Assembly (NCBI RefSeq): GCF_949769255.1
Contig: NZ_OX458329.1
Span: 310,001 to 374,000, forward strand
Direction of reading: 5' to 3'
DNA from: Mobiluncus massiliensis
GTDB lineage: Bacteria > Actinomycetota > Actinomycetes > Actinomycetales > Actinomycetaceae
Length of the DNA: 64,000 bases
Shown here piece by piece: positions 1 to 8,779 of the stretch. A model generated the notes under the pieces. That model did no database searches. It was given only the letters and a program-made list of their open reading frames with translations, and was not told where the DNA came from. Position 1 is the first letter of the stretch, and the number at the start of each line of letters is the position of its first letter. The position numbers and the translations under genes are program-made.

Positions 1-285
1 CAAAGCTACGCGCCCGCCGGCCTTCTTTACGGCCTTTTCCAGATTGGGTCCGAGCTGGCGGCAGGGGCCGCACCAGGGTGCCCACATGTCCAAAATGAAC
101 GGGACAGTCTGGGAAAGCTCTAGGAGCTGGGCAAACGTGTCGTCAGTGACATCGCGCACCAGCGGCCCCGGAATAGTTTGCGCGGCAGCCGCCCCGCCCG
201 CACCTGTGCCCCCAGCGAAACTGCCTGCACCAGCCTCGCTCCCTTGACCAGCGGGAATATCGTGCAGTTCTTCGGGAGCTTTCAT
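1..285 (-). CDS. Thioredoxin-domain protein (N-terminal part; runs off the window)
   Basis: Read on the minus strand from an ATG at 283-285, 95 codons are present before the window edge. After about 45 low-complexity residues rich in Gly and Ala comes a thioredoxin fold start with the active site WAPWCGPCRQ, preceded by PFILDM as in thioredoxins. The N-terminal extension before the fold fits the actinobacterial co-chaperone-like thioredoxins that carry a C-terminal TPR region (CnoX/YbbN type), but that region lies outside the window. A disulfide or chaperone role in the cytoplasm is therefore family knowledge only. It is divergent from the transporter gene at 710. Confidence 0.85.
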   Translation of the reverse strand, partial: MKAPEELHDIPAGQGSEAGAGSFAGGTGAGGAAAAQTIPGPLVRDVTDDTFAQLLELSQTVPFILDMWAPWCGPCRQLGPNLEKAVKKAGGRVAL

Positions 286-709
286 GGTGATGCCTCATCT
301 TTCCTAAATCCGAGCGGGGCCAACAATGGCCGTATGCTGATATTTAACCTGTTAAGTCTGGACTGTATCAAATCCAAGCGGGGAAAAATCGCCCAGCGCT
401 TAAAACCGACCTGCGCTGACTGCGACAGTTGGGGGTTGCGCGTCTGTGTTCCGGTGCCGCGACATTTGTCACAAGTGAGGTGCTTTGGTTGGGTTCGCCG
501 CCGCGCCTGACCGGTGTGACCTGCCTCGCCCGCTCCGCCAGCCTCGCCTGCCTCGCCTGCCCGCTCCTAATCTTTCCGGCTCCCGCAACCCTCCTGGACA
601 TAGCCGCGCCTAACCAAGGCAAGCCTTAGATTCGTTGAAATATAGCCAAAAACCCCGTAACTTGAGACAGTAAACTCAGCACCGAACGGGACAACGGAGG
701 TGACGCACC
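286..709. other. Divergent intergenic region, no gene seen
   Basis: These 424 bases separate the thioredoxin-like gene (minus) from the VIT1-type transporter (plus), so promoters for both should lie here. A short tandem array of CCTGCCTCG-like units occupies roughly 520-565. No convincing RNA gene or coding frame was found. Confidence 0.5.
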
Positions 710-1468
710 TTGAGCGAACAGTCGAGCCAAAGCTTAATCGAAAACCCGAACAAAAACCCGAACGAACCGGACGAAAAACACGACAAATCGGCGGCGACTT
801 CCTCGCGCCTAAACTGGCTTCGAGCTGCAGTCTTAGGCGCCAATGACGGCATTGTTTCGACCGCGGGCGTGGTTGTGGGCGTGGCGGCGGCAAACCCGAA
901 AAACACGATGGCCATCGCGACCGCCGGCATCGCGGCCGTGGTCGCCGGGGCGCTGTCGATGGCGGCGGGCGAATACGTCTCGGTGTCCACCCAGCGCGAC
1001 ACGGAAAAAGCAGTGGTGGAAAAGGAGCGCCGCCTCATCGCCGAGGACCCGGACAAAGAATTTCAGGGTCTGGTGGAAAACTACATCGAAAAAGGCCTGA
1101 CCCGCGCGACCGCGACCCTGGTCGCCCAGGAATACTCCGCCCACGATCCGGTAGAGGCCCACGTCCAGGCCCATTACGGCCTGAGTTCCGAGGAGTTCAC
1201 TTCGCCCTGGGCGGCGGCGTTTTCCTCGGCAGTTTCCTTCACGGTCGGCGCGCTGGTGCCGCTGCTGGCGATTCTGCTCATCAGCGGCCCGTGGAAAATC
1301 CAAGCCACATTCGTGATGGTGATGGTCGCGTTAGCGCTGGTCGGCTGGCTTTCGGCGTGGCGCGGCGAGGCTCCGCGGCTGCGCGCGGTCATCCGGGTCA
1401 TGGTCGGGGGCGCCCTGGCGATGATTATCACCGGCGGGGTCGGCCACTTCTTGGGGGTCACGGCTTAG
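710..1468 (+). CDS. VIT1/CCC1 family iron/manganese transporter
   Basis: A 252-residue integral membrane protein. The first membrane segment carries the family signature LGANDGIVSTAGVVVGVAAA (about residues 45-64), followed by SMAAGEYVSVSTQRD, the second conserved VIT1 motif. A charged cytoplasmic stretch (about 105-165) precedes three C-terminal hydrophobic segments. Members move Fe2+ or Mn2+ out of the cytoplasm or into stores. The start is TTG at 710 because GGAGG lies nine bases upstream and no better start keeps the N-terminus. It appears monocistronic. Family assignment is firm; the metal is not known. Confidence 0.9.
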   Translation: MSEQSSQSLIENPNKNPNEPDEKHDKSAATSSRLNWLRAAVLGANDGIVSTAGVVVGVAAANPKNTMAIATAGIAAVVAGALSMAAGEYVSVSTQRDTEKAVVEKERRLIAEDPDKEFQGLVENYIEKGLTRATATLVAQEYSAHDPVEAHVQAHYGLSSEEFTSPWAAAFSSAVSFTVGALVPLLAILLISGPWKIQATFVMVMVALALVGWLSAWRGEAPRLRAVIRVMVGGALAMIITGGVGHFLGVTA

Positions 1469-1693
1469 GGTCACAAGGTCGTTGCGCCGGGGTTTTCGGT
1501 TAGCGCACGAGGCCGGTGGGTCGGGTTTTCGCGGGGTTCACAAGGGCGTTACGCCGGGTTTCCCCGGATGACTCGGTTTCTCTGGGGCCGGGTGCGCTGG
1601 TTCGACCCGAGTGCTACCTCGGGCTTTACTAAAGCTGTAAATGCCCCACATTCAACGATTATAAATTCTGTGGTTATGCTTTAAGATTTAGAC
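1469..1693. other. Intergenic region with copies of a TCACAAG-type short motif
   Basis: No gene is seen. Two copies of a short motif resembling TTCACAAGGGCGTTGCG occur at about 1470 and 1537. The same motif recurs in other intergenic stretches of the window (about 6750, 6812, 50430, 50520, 53948 and 56898). The last bases before glgE are AT-rich and may hold its promoter. Confidence 0.4.
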
Positions 1694-4210
1694 GTGAGCG
1701 AAACGACGAACTCTACGGGCAATTCCGACGCCAAGAAACCCGGGCGTCATTCCACTGCTAACACTCGTCCGGCCACGAAGCCGGCGGCGAAGCCCCCGGC
1801 TGACAAGCCGAGTAAGCCGACTGCCGCCCGCAAGACCCGGACTTCTGGCACAAAATCGGCGGCAAAATCCGCGGGAAGCGCCGCGAAATCAACGACAAAA
1901 CCGGCCACCGCGGCGGCCGCTAAAACCCCGGAAACCCCGGAAACCGCCGCCGCAAAATCCGCCGCAGCCAAAACCCCGGCAACCCCGGCAACTGCCGCGG
2001 CTAAAAACCCGCCAACCCTCCCGAACCTCTACCACCTGCCTGCGGACGCGGAACTAAACCGCATCAGCGTCACCGAGCTGCGTCCCACCGTTGAGGACGG
2101 GCTGTTCCCGGCAAAAGCCGCGGTCGGAGAGCTGTTCCCGGTCCACGCCACCGTGTTTGTGGACGGGCATTCCCACTTCGGCGCTGACGCGGTGCTGCTG
2201 CGCCCCACCGACCCGAAACGCCGCGGCGAAGGGGGCTATGACCTCTACGCTCCGGCGGGCAGCCCCGAGGGCGCTCCTGACCCGGGGGACCCCGCGGCTT
2301 GGGAAGTCGTGGACCGCGCCCGGATGTATGAAATCGGCACTGGTGAAAACCAGTTTGAAGCCTGGCTGCAGCCCAACACCGTGGGGCGTTACGCGTTCGC
2401 GGTCGAGTCGTGGATTGACCCTTATGGAACCTGGGTGCATGACGCCAAGGTGAAAATCTCGGCGGGCATTGACGTGGAGCTGACCCTCGAGGAAGGCGCC
2501 CGCCTGCTGGAACGCGCGATTGCGGGCGAGGCGAAACCGGCCTCCGGTTCGGCTCGTGACACGGCCGCTCCCGCCGTCCCGCTGCCCGCGGCTGACGCGG
2601 CGGTGCTGCAGGGCGCGATTGCGGGCTTGCGCGAGAAAAAGCGCCGCCCCCAGGTGCGTCTCTCGGCCGCCACGAATGAGCTGGTCGCAAACATTTTGGC
2701 GGAAAATCCGCTGCGGGATTTGGTGACGCGCACTCGGCTGTGCCCGCTGCGGGTCGACCGGGCGCGTTCGGTCGCCGGAGCGTGGTACGAAATCTTCCCG
2801 CGTTCCATCGGGTCCTATTACGGTTCGGGCGGCCAGATTGTGCCGGGGACTTTGCGCACGGCCGCGGAGATTCTGCCCGAGGTCGCCGCTGACGGTTTCG
2901 ACGTCATCTACCTCACTCCCGTTCACCCGATTGGGCATGCTTTCCGCAAAGGGCGCAACAACGCGCTTGAGGCCGGACCGAACGATCCCGGCTCGCCTTG
3001 GGCAATCGGTAACGAGGACGGCGGGCATGACGCGGTTGACCCGGCTTTGGGCGGGATTGAGGCGTTTGACGAGTTTGCGGCGGCGGCGAAACGCAACCAC
3101 CTAGAGATTGCGCTGGACTTTGCCCTGCAGTGTTCCCCGGACCACCCGTGGGTAAAGGCGCACCCCGAATGGTTCTCGGCCCGGGCTGACGGCTCGATTG
3201 CCTACGCGGAAAACCCGCCAAAGAAATACCAGGACATTTATCCCCTGAACTTTGACCACGACCCGGACGGACTGTACGGGGAAATCCGGCGGGTAATCGA
3301 GTTTTGGATTGACCACGGGGTCACGATTTTCCGCATGGATAACCCGCACACGAAGCCGGTGCGGTTCTGGCAGCGCTTGGCGGCTGACCTGCACCAAACC
3401 CACCCCGAAGTGGTCATGCTCTCCGAGGCGTTTACCGCTCCGGCGATGATGCGGGGGCTGGCAAAAGCGGGGTTCCACCTGTCTTACACGTACTTTACGT
3501 GGCGCAACTCCAAGACGGAGCTGACCGAGTACTTTGAGGAACTCGCTTATGAAACGGCACACGTGTTGCGCCCGGCGCTGTTCCCCATGACCCCGGACAT
3601 TTTGACCGACTATATGACGGCCGGGGTAGGGGCGTTCAAAGCCCGCGCCTTGCTGGCGGCCACGGCCGCTCCGACCTGGGGAATCCTCGGGGGCAGCTAC
3701 GAGTTTTGCGAGCACGTGCAGCGTCCCGGCGTGGAGGAAGTCATCGACAACCCGAAATATGAGGTGAAAGTCTATGACTGGGCGGCGCGCGACAAGTACG
3801 GCATCGCCTCCCTGCTGCGCACCCTGAACGCGGCCCGCTCCGCTCACCCGGCGCTGATGCAGCTGCGCAACATCAAGTTCCACGCTGTTGAAAACGATGC
3901 CATCATCGCGTTTTCCAAGCATATTGACGCCGCGCATTCCCCGACCGGCCGGGCGGACACGGTGTTGGTCATCGTGAACCTCGACCCGCACAACACCCAA
4001 ACCGGCTGGGTGCACCTGGATTTGCCGTCACTAGGGTTGAGCCCGGAGGAGTTCCCGGAGCTGGCCGCGCCCGGCGAGGGGCAGCGCCTGTTCGTGGTGC
4101 GCGATGAGCTGACCGGCGGGGAATATACCTGGGGGCGGGATAATTTTGTCCAGCTCAATCCCTATACCGGACCCGGCCATATTCTCAGCTTCAGCCCCAT
4201 TCCGGACTGA
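1694..4210 (+). CDS. glgE: Alpha-1,4-glucan:maltose-1-phosphate maltosyltransferase
   Basis: An 838-residue GH13_3 enzyme that extends alpha-glucan with maltosyl units from maltose-1-phosphate. The nucleophile lies in FRMDNPHTKP (Asp about residue 549) and the acid/base in MLSEAF (Glu about 578). Their 29-residue spacing matches characterised GlgE. Before the catalytic part is a GlgE N domain and, at the very N-terminus, about 110 residues of Ala/Lys/Pro/Thr repeats (AAAKTP, AATAAAK) not needed by the family. The GTG start has no clear Shine-Dalgarno, so initiation may be leaderless. glgB follows 308 bases downstream on the same strand, making a glycogen locus; glgX lies near 55 kb. Confidence 0.95.
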   Translation: MSETTNSTGNSDAKKPGRHSTANTRPATKPAAKPPADKPSKPTAARKTRTSGTKSAAKSAGSAAKSTTKPATAAAAKTPETPETAAAKSAAAKTPATPATAAAKNPPTLPNLYHLPADAELNRISVTELRPTVEDGLFPAKAAVGELFPVHATVFVDGHSHFGADAVLLRPTDPKRRGEGGYDLYAPAGSPEGAPDPGDPAAWEVVDRARMYEIGTGENQFEAWLQPNTVGRYAFAVESWIDPYGTWVHDAKVKISAGIDVELTLEEGARLLERAIAGEAKPASGSARDTAAPAVPLPAADAAVLQGAIAGLREKKRRPQVRLSAATNELVANILAENPLRDLVTRTRLCPLRVDRARSVAGAWYEIFPRSIGSYYGSGGQIVPGTLRTAAEILPEVAADGFDVIYLTPVHPIGHAFRKGRNNALEAGPNDPGSPWAIGNEDGGHDAVDPALGGIEAFDEFAAAAKRNHLEIALDFALQCSPDHPWVKAHPEWFSARADGSIAYAENPPKKYQDIYPLNFDHDPDGLYGEIRRVIEFWIDHGVTIFRMDNPHTKPVRFWQRLAADLHQTHPEVVMLSEAFTAPAMMRGLAKAGFHLSYTYFTWRNSKTELTEYFEELAYETAHVLRPALFPMTPDILTDYMTAGVGAFKARALLAATAAPTWGILGGSYEFCEHVQRPGVEEVIDNPKYEVKVYDWAARDKYGIASLLRTLNAARSAHPALMQLRNIKFHAVENDAIIAFSKHIDAAHSPTGRADTVLVIVNLDPHNTQTGWVHLDLPSLGLSPEEFPELAAPGEGQRLFVVRDELTGGEYTWGRDNFVQLNPYTGPGHILSFSPIPD

Positions 4211-4297
4211 ACCGGTTTAGTCGTGCCTCGTCTTTGGTCCTTCGCTTATCCGAGACTCAGGCGGCGAGCGCGTAGGCACACTGTGGGTGCCCGTACA

Positions 4298-4327
4298 TTT
4301 TTCTTGGCAACTTGTTGCCTAGAAAAA
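4298..4327. repeat. R4 module hairpin 1 (copy at the glgE-glgB gap)
   Basis: TTTTTCTTGGCAAC pairs with GTTGCCTAGAAAAA around a two-base loop. The corresponding hairpins at 47267 and 47389 have different stem bases (AGCGGC/GCCGCT) that keep pairing, so the structure rather than the sequence is conserved. Confidence 0.7.
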
Positions 4328-4339
4328 TAGGGCAGGACC

Positions 4340-4460
4340 CCACCGCGACGCAGGCTTTGGCAGCGCAAGCTTGCTTGCATTGCCAAAGCCAAGGAAGCGG
4401 CACGGAAAGCGGAGTTTTCCCAGTACCACGTGCCCTAGCATCGCCGCGAGTCTCGGTGGG
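4340..4460. repeat. R4 module body with hairpin 2 (4353-4390)
   Basis: From CACCGCGACGCAG onward this is an imperfect copy of 47431-47520. It holds a second hairpin, GGCTTTGGCA at 4353 pairing with TGCCAAAGCC at 4381. In the other copy the closing pairs are GAC/GTC instead of GGC/GCC, a compensatory change. No open frame is conserved between the copies. It sits between glgE and glgB, where it might act as a 3' end or processing element. Confidence 0.65.
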
Positions 4461-4518
4461 TAGCGATTGCACGACTGAACCCAAACATCGCCTAGCAAAA
4501 ATATGAAAGAATTACCCC

Positions 4519-6741
4519 ATGGCTAAAATCACCGTTTCCCCGGAACTTTTGAACCAGGTCGCCTACGCGAATTACTACGCCCCGCACTCGGTGCTGGGAC
4601 CGCACTCGGACGGTGAGGACGTCACCATCCGCACCGTGCGCCACATGGCGCAAAGCGTCACCATCGTCACCGAACATGGCGAATTCCCTGCTGAACACGA
4701 ACAGGACGGGGTGTGGGTCGCCGTCATCCCGCACGCCGAAGTCGAGGACTACCGCGTGAAAGTGACCTACGGCGACCAAGAAGTGCTGGGGGACGACCCT
4801 TATCGTTTCCTGCCGACCTTGGGCGAAATGGACACCTACCTCATTTCCGAAGGCCGTCACGAGCGCTTGTGGGACGTTTTGGGCGCACATATTAAGGAGT
4901 ACGAGGGTCCGCTCGGGATCGTAAAGGGCGTGGCTTTCGCGGTGTGGGCGCCGAACGCACAAGCGGTGAAGGTCGTGGGGGACTTCAACTTTTGGGATGG
5001 GTCGGGGTGCGCGATGCGCAGCCTCGGCGCGTCGGGCGTGTGGGAGCTGTTCATTCCCGGTGTTGAGATCGGGGCGCGCTACAAGTACGACATCAAAGGT
5101 CCGGACGGGAACTGGCGGCAAAAGGCCGACCCACTGGCTCGCGCTACCGAGATTCCGCCCGCTACCGCCTCGGTCGTTACCGACAAATTCCACACTTGGA
5201 ACGATGACGAATGGATGGAGCGGCGTGCCGCGAACGTGGAGGACCACCCGATTCACGCCCAGCCGATGAGTATCTACGAATGCCACATTGGCTCGTGGAA
5301 AGAAGGCTACGGCTACCGTGACCTGGCCGAACATCTGGTGCCTTACGTCAAGGAAATGGGCTTCACCCACGTGGAGTTCATGCCCGTGGCGGAACACCCC
5401 TTCGGCCCGTCTTGGGGGTATCAGTGCACGTCCTACTTTGCTCCGACCGCCCGCTTCGGCACGCCTGACGACTTCCGCTACCTGGTCGATGTGTTGCACC
5501 AAAACGGGATTGGCGTCATTTTGGATTGGGTTCCGGCGCACTTCCCGAAGGACGACTGGGCGCTGGCCGGGTTCGATGGCACGGCCCTGTACGAGGACCC
5601 CGATCCGCAGCGTGGCGAGCACCCGGACTGGGGGACGCTGGTGTTCAACTACGGCCGGCGCGAGGTCAAGAACTTCCTGGTCGCCAACGCCCTGTACTGG
5701 ATGGAGGACTTCCACATCGATGGCCTGCGGGTGGACGCGGTGGCGTCGATGCTGTACCTGGACTATTCCCGCAAAGAGGGCCAGTGGCACCCGAACCAGT
5801 ACGGCGGGCGGGAAAACCTCGAGGCCATCGCTCTGTTGCAAGAAGTGACCGCGACCTGCTACCGGGTTTGCCCCGGCACGGTCATGATTGCCGAGGAATC
5901 GACCGCGTGGCCCGGCGTCACCCAGCCGACTTCCGAAGGCGGCCTGGGCTTTGGGTTCAAGTGGAACATGGGCTGGATGAACGACACCCTGCGCTACTTG
6001 GCGGAGGACCCGGTCAACCGCAAGTGGCACCACAACGAGCTGACGTTTAGCCTGGTCTACGCCTTTTCAGAGAACTTTGTCCTGCCGCTGTCCCACGATG
6101 AGGTCGTGCACGGCAAAGGCTCGCTGCTGTCCAAGATGCCCGGCGATTACTGGCGCCAGCTGGCCGGATTGCGCCTGCTGTTTGCTTACCAGTGGACGCA
6201 TCCGGGCAAGCAGCTCATCTTCATGGGTTCCGAGTTTGGCCAGGGCGCGGAATGGAATTCGGGGGCGTCCCTGGATTGGTGGCACTTGGACATTCCCGAG
6301 CATCAGGGGATTCGCCAGCTGGTCACCGACTTGAACCACCTGTATGTGTCCAACCCGGCGCTGTGGTGCGATGACTATCGCGGGTTTGAGTGGATTGAGC
6401 CCAGCGATGCCGACCACAACTTGATTACCTATCTGCGCCGCTCCGTGGCGGAATCGGATCCTTCGGGGATTGATTCGGGTCACCTGCTGGCGGTGGTGGC
6501 GAACTTTAGCGGCAACCCCCACGATCCGTTCCGGGTCGGCCTGCCGTTTGCCGGCAAGTGGGACGAGGTGCTAAACACGGACGCCGAAGTTTACGGCGGC
6601 TCCGGCGTGGGTAACCTGGGCCAGGTCACGGCCGAGGAGATTCCCTGGAATAACCGGCCCTGCTCGGTGTCTTTGCGGATTCCTCCGCTCGGTGTCGTGA
6701 TTCTGCGTCCCGCCGAAGATAATCCCTACCGCCCGCGGTAA
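4519..6741 (+). CDS. glgB: 1,4-alpha-glucan branching enzyme
   Basis: A 740-residue enzyme that introduces alpha-1,6 branches into glycogen. It has an N-terminal GlgB region, a CBM48 domain (about 110-210, with [17 protein letters not shown]), the GH13_9 barrel and a C-terminal beta domain. The nucleophile is Asp about 406 in GLRVDAVAS, the acid/base is Glu about 459 in [10 protein letters not shown], and [10 protein letters not shown] carries the late conserved Asp. The 53-residue Asp-Glu spacing equals that of E. coli GlgB. The ATG at 4519 follows AAAGAA. It works on linear glucan made by GlgE upstream. Confidence 0.97.
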   Translation: MAKITVSPELLNQVAYANYYAPHSVLGPHSDGEDVTIRTVRHMAQSVTIVTEHGEFPAEHEQDGVWVAVIPHAEVEDYRVKVTYGDQEVLGDDPYRFLPTLGEMDTYLISEGRHERLWDVLGAHIKEYEGPLGIVKGVAFAVWAPNAQAVKVVGDFNFWDGSGCAMRSLGASGVWELFIPGVEIGARYKYDIKGPDGNWRQKADPLARATEIPPATASVVTDKFHTWNDDEWMERRAANVEDHPIHAQPMSIYECHIGSWKEGYGYRDLAEHLVPYVKEMGFTHVEFMPVAEHPFGPSWGYQCTSYFAPTARFGTPDDFRYLVDVLHQNGIGVILDWVPAHFPKDDWALAGFDGTALYEDPDPQRGEHPDWGTLVFNYGRREVKNFLVANALYWMEDFHIDGLRVDAVASMLYLDYSRKEGQWHPNQYGGRENLEAIALLQEVTATCYRVCPGTVMIAEESTAWPGVTQPTSEGGLGFGFKWNMGWMNDTLRYLAEDPVNRKWHHNELTFSLVYAFSENFVLPLSHDEVVHGKGSLLSKMPGDYWRQLAGLRLLFAYQWTHPGKQLIFMGSEFGQGAEWNSGASLDWWHLDIPEHQGIRQLVTDLNHLYVSNPALWCDDYRGFEWIEPSDADHNLITYLRRSVAESDPSGIDSGHLLAVVANFSGNPHDPFRVGLPFAGKWDEVLNTDAEVYGGSGVGNLGQVTAEEIPWNNRPCSVSLRIPPLGVVILRPAEDNPYRPR

Positions 6742-7161
6742 GTTTTCAGTTCACAAGAACGTTGCGGCGACCATCGTGGTTTGAATACTGCCCGCCCGCG
6801 CTAGGTTTTCGCTTCACAAGGGCGTTGCGGCGGGCGCTGGCGTTGCGGCGTGGGCCGGTGTTGTGCGTGCGTCGATTGTGGGTTGAGTCGTTCGTTAATC
6901 CTATTAATTCGTCTCGGTATGCCATATATGGCATACCGAGACGTTTAAATAGGTTTTATTGCGGGTTCACCATGGCGTTGCGGCGTGCGCCGGTGTTGTG
7001 CGTGCGCGTGCGTGCGTCTGGGGGACTACCAGCGCATTTGGGACAACGTGTAAAGAATTTCCGATTTTCTTTACACGTTTTTCCGACGTGTAAAAATGCT
7101 TTACACGTTGGGGTGCACGGTCGGTGATCTTGGAATTTTGAGCCATGGTCATCGAGGTAGG
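6742..7161. other. Repeat-rich intergenic region after glgB
   Basis: No gene is visible. It holds three copies of the TTCACAAGGGCGTTGCG-type motif (about 6750, 6812 and 6965), one R2 palindrome (6894-6960) and a stretch with four GTGTAAA/TTTACAC words at about 7048-7110. Confidence 0.5.
6894..6960. repeat. R2 palindromic repeat, copy 1
   Basis: A perfect 34-bp palindrome at 6910-6943 (CGTCTCGGTATGCC and its complement around ATATAT) is flanked by GTTAATCCTATTAATT on the left and TTTAAATAGGTTTTATT on the right. The same flanks and palindrome recur at 46322-46388 and 46936-47002 with paired substitutions. Confidence 0.8.
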
Positions 7162-7290
7162 TGCACGAATGACCGATTTTGCCGGGGATTTCGGGTGATT
7201 GCCCGCGGAGGTTTCGCCAAAGCCGCAGGTAATGGTAATTTGCGGTCCGGGAGTCAGGTCACCTAGGCGGTGAAATCGGTCGTTCGTGCA
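7162..7290. repeat. R3 element, copy 1 (terminal inverted repeats)
   Basis: A 129-bp element starts TGCACGAATGACCGATTTT and ends GAAATCGGTCGTTCGTGCA; the ends are inverted repeats matching at 17 of 19 positions. A closely similar copy in the same orientation begins at 8314, so the two bracket the gene at 7425-8324. A third, diverged copy is at 46722. Confidence 0.8.
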
Positions 7291-7363
7291 AGCAACAGTG
7301 CGAATCGGGCGTTGCTTGCCATTGAAAGCTGCGAGGAAATCGCTAATCTGCCCAAAATATAAG

Positions 7364-7372
7364 TTATCCACA
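7364..7372 (+). promoter_or_regulatory. Isolated DnaA-box sequence
   Basis: TTATCCACA, the consensus DnaA box, occurs about 50 bases before the start of the next gene. It is single, so its relevance is uncertain. Confidence 0.3.
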
Positions 7373-7424
7373 AGTAGCAAAAACTTGCTTGCATAATCTA
7401 ACAATATGTACCATCATCAAATGC

Positions 7425-8324
7425 ATGAGTGACACGGTGCAGGAATATCTGAAAGACCAGGGTGGGGTAACCACGATGGGTGCGGCAGTCAAAGCCACCA
7501 GCAGGCAGAAAGTCAAACGTGCGTTAGAGTCGGAACTGGTTTTACGCCAAGGACGCAGCACGCTGTTTCTACCGTCTGTTGATCCTCGAGTCGTTGCGGC
7601 ATTTGTCCATGGAGGTTGCCTGACTTGTCTGAGCGCCTTAGAAATAATGGGGGTTGGTCTTTGGGAACATCCCGAGCATATTCATTTGGCAGTGAGTAAG
7701 GACTACCACAGTCGCCATTCGAGCAAGGTCGTGTTGCATCGCGAGAAATGGCTGAATTCCCCGCAAAGCAGATACTGGCAGGTCTTGCCGACGGGATGCC
7801 GAGACACCTACGCGGAAGATTGTTATTCCAGCCTGTATTTATCGAGCCCACTTCACGCGACTCTCCGAGCTTTGCAATGTGTGCAAACTCATCTGGAGAG
7901 AGTGGTGCTACTGGATTCAGTTTTAAACAAACGACTGGTAAATCGCGAGATTCTGGAAAATGCGGCTACTCACCTCCGGCGCCAGGCGATTCAGGCAGCC
8001 CTAAAGGATTGCGATGCTGCAGCTCGGTCGCCGCTGGAAACAGTCGGCCGTTTACAGTTGCGGGAGCGGCTCGACGCGGAAGTTAAGACGGGGGTGACGT
8101 TAAAAGGGATAGGTGAGGTGGATTTTTTAATCGGGAACCTAATCGTGGAATTCGATGGCTACGAATATCACTGCGGCCGTGCCGAGTTTGACAAAGATCG
8201 CGCACGGTCCCGAGAAGCATTGCTGCGCGGTTTCAACACCATGCGTTTTACATATAACGACGTGATAAGCGGTCGGTTCTTGGAACCGATACAGCGCTAC
8301 TTAGTCCGGGGGTTGCACGAATGA
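7425..8324 (+). CDS. AbiEi-like winged-helix head with DUF559/Vsr-like tail
   Basis: A 299-residue protein from the ATG at 7425; an upstream in-frame TTG at 7389 is less likely. The N-terminal 60 residues resemble the winged-helix head of AbiEi-type antitoxins. The last 100 residues look like a DUF559/Vsr-type PD-(D/E)XK fold: a conserved R, VDFLIGNLIVEFDG with Asp and Glu, then RDKxR-like and FTYNDV. Whether it cuts DNA is unknown. The gene at 36244 has the same architecture. It lies between two R3 elements, and its last codons LHE and TGA stop lie inside the left end of R3 copy 2. A solitary defence or TA-like role is inference. Confidence 0.7.
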   Translation: MSDTVQEYLKDQGGVTTMGAAVKATSRQKVKRALESELVLRQGRSTLFLPSVDPRVVAAFVHGGCLTCLSALEIMGVGLWEHPEHIHLAVSKDYHSRHSSKVVLHREKWLNSPQSRYWQVLPTGCRDTYAEDCYSSLYLSSPLHATLRALQCVQTHLERVVLLDSVLNKRLVNREILENAATHLRRQAIQAALKDCDAAARSPLETVGRLQLRERLDAEVKTGVTLKGIGEVDFLIGNLIVEFDGYEYHCGRAEFDKDRARSREALLRGFNTMRFTYNDVISGRFLEPIQRYLVRGLHE

Positions 8325-8441
8325 CCGATTTCGCCGGGAAATTTAGGTGATTGCCCGCAGGGGTTTCGACAAAGCTGCAGGTAGTGGCGTTTTTCGGTCC
8401 GGGAGCCAGGTCACGAGGGCGGTGAAATCGGTCGTTCGGGT
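8314..8441. repeat. R3 element, copy 2
   Basis: The left end TGCACGAATGACCGATTTC overlaps the stop codon of the preceding gene. The right end is GAAATCGGTCGTTCG. The interior (GATTGCCCGC, GTTTCG, GCAGGTA) matches copy 1 in order and orientation, making direct repeats around one gene. Confidence 0.8.
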
Positions 8442-8744
8442 CGGGTAGCCCTGCTCTGGACCTGCAAGTGTGACCTAAATCACACTCAATTCCCGAGGTT
8501 TCGTGTAAGATTGCTCCAAGCCTTTACATATACAGGGTGTTAGCAAGGTTTCTGCCTACCTTTAGGCTATTAGCCGCGAGGCGTGACAGATTCCTTGGTT
8601 CCGGGAAATCCCGGAAGCGTGAGGCTCGAAAGTGGCGTAAAAACGCGACTCAAGGCCTCTCGCATTATTGACAGAACACTTGGGTGGTGTAGACTTTTCC
8701 CGGGTGCTTCCGTCCTGGATCACCTGGGTGGTTTAAAAAATTCC
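8442..8744. other. Upstream region of CWBR2 gene A
   Basis: No gene is supported. The segment probably holds the promoter of gene A. Unlike genes B, C, E and F, no R1 palindrome is present. The last bases, AAAATTCCACCCTTTATTA, match the sequence before gene F. Confidence 0.45.
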
Positions 8745-8775
8745 ACCCTTTATTACCCAGAAGAAGGGTTTTTTT
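8745..8775 (+). promoter_or_regulatory. Conserved CWBR2 leader hairpin (gene A)
   Basis: ACCCTT pairs with AAGGGT across a 13-base loop, followed by seven T; the start codon comes four bases later. The purine-rich ribosome-binding sequence AGAAGAAGG lies in the loop and 3' arm. The same 31 bases precede all six genes A-F. Confidence 0.7.
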
Positions 8776-8779
8776 GAAG

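Noticed and set aside
4492..6033. 513-codon frame antisense to glgB
   Set aside because: It mirrors a clear GlgB gene and has no domain or ribosome site; the high-GC antisense effect explains it.
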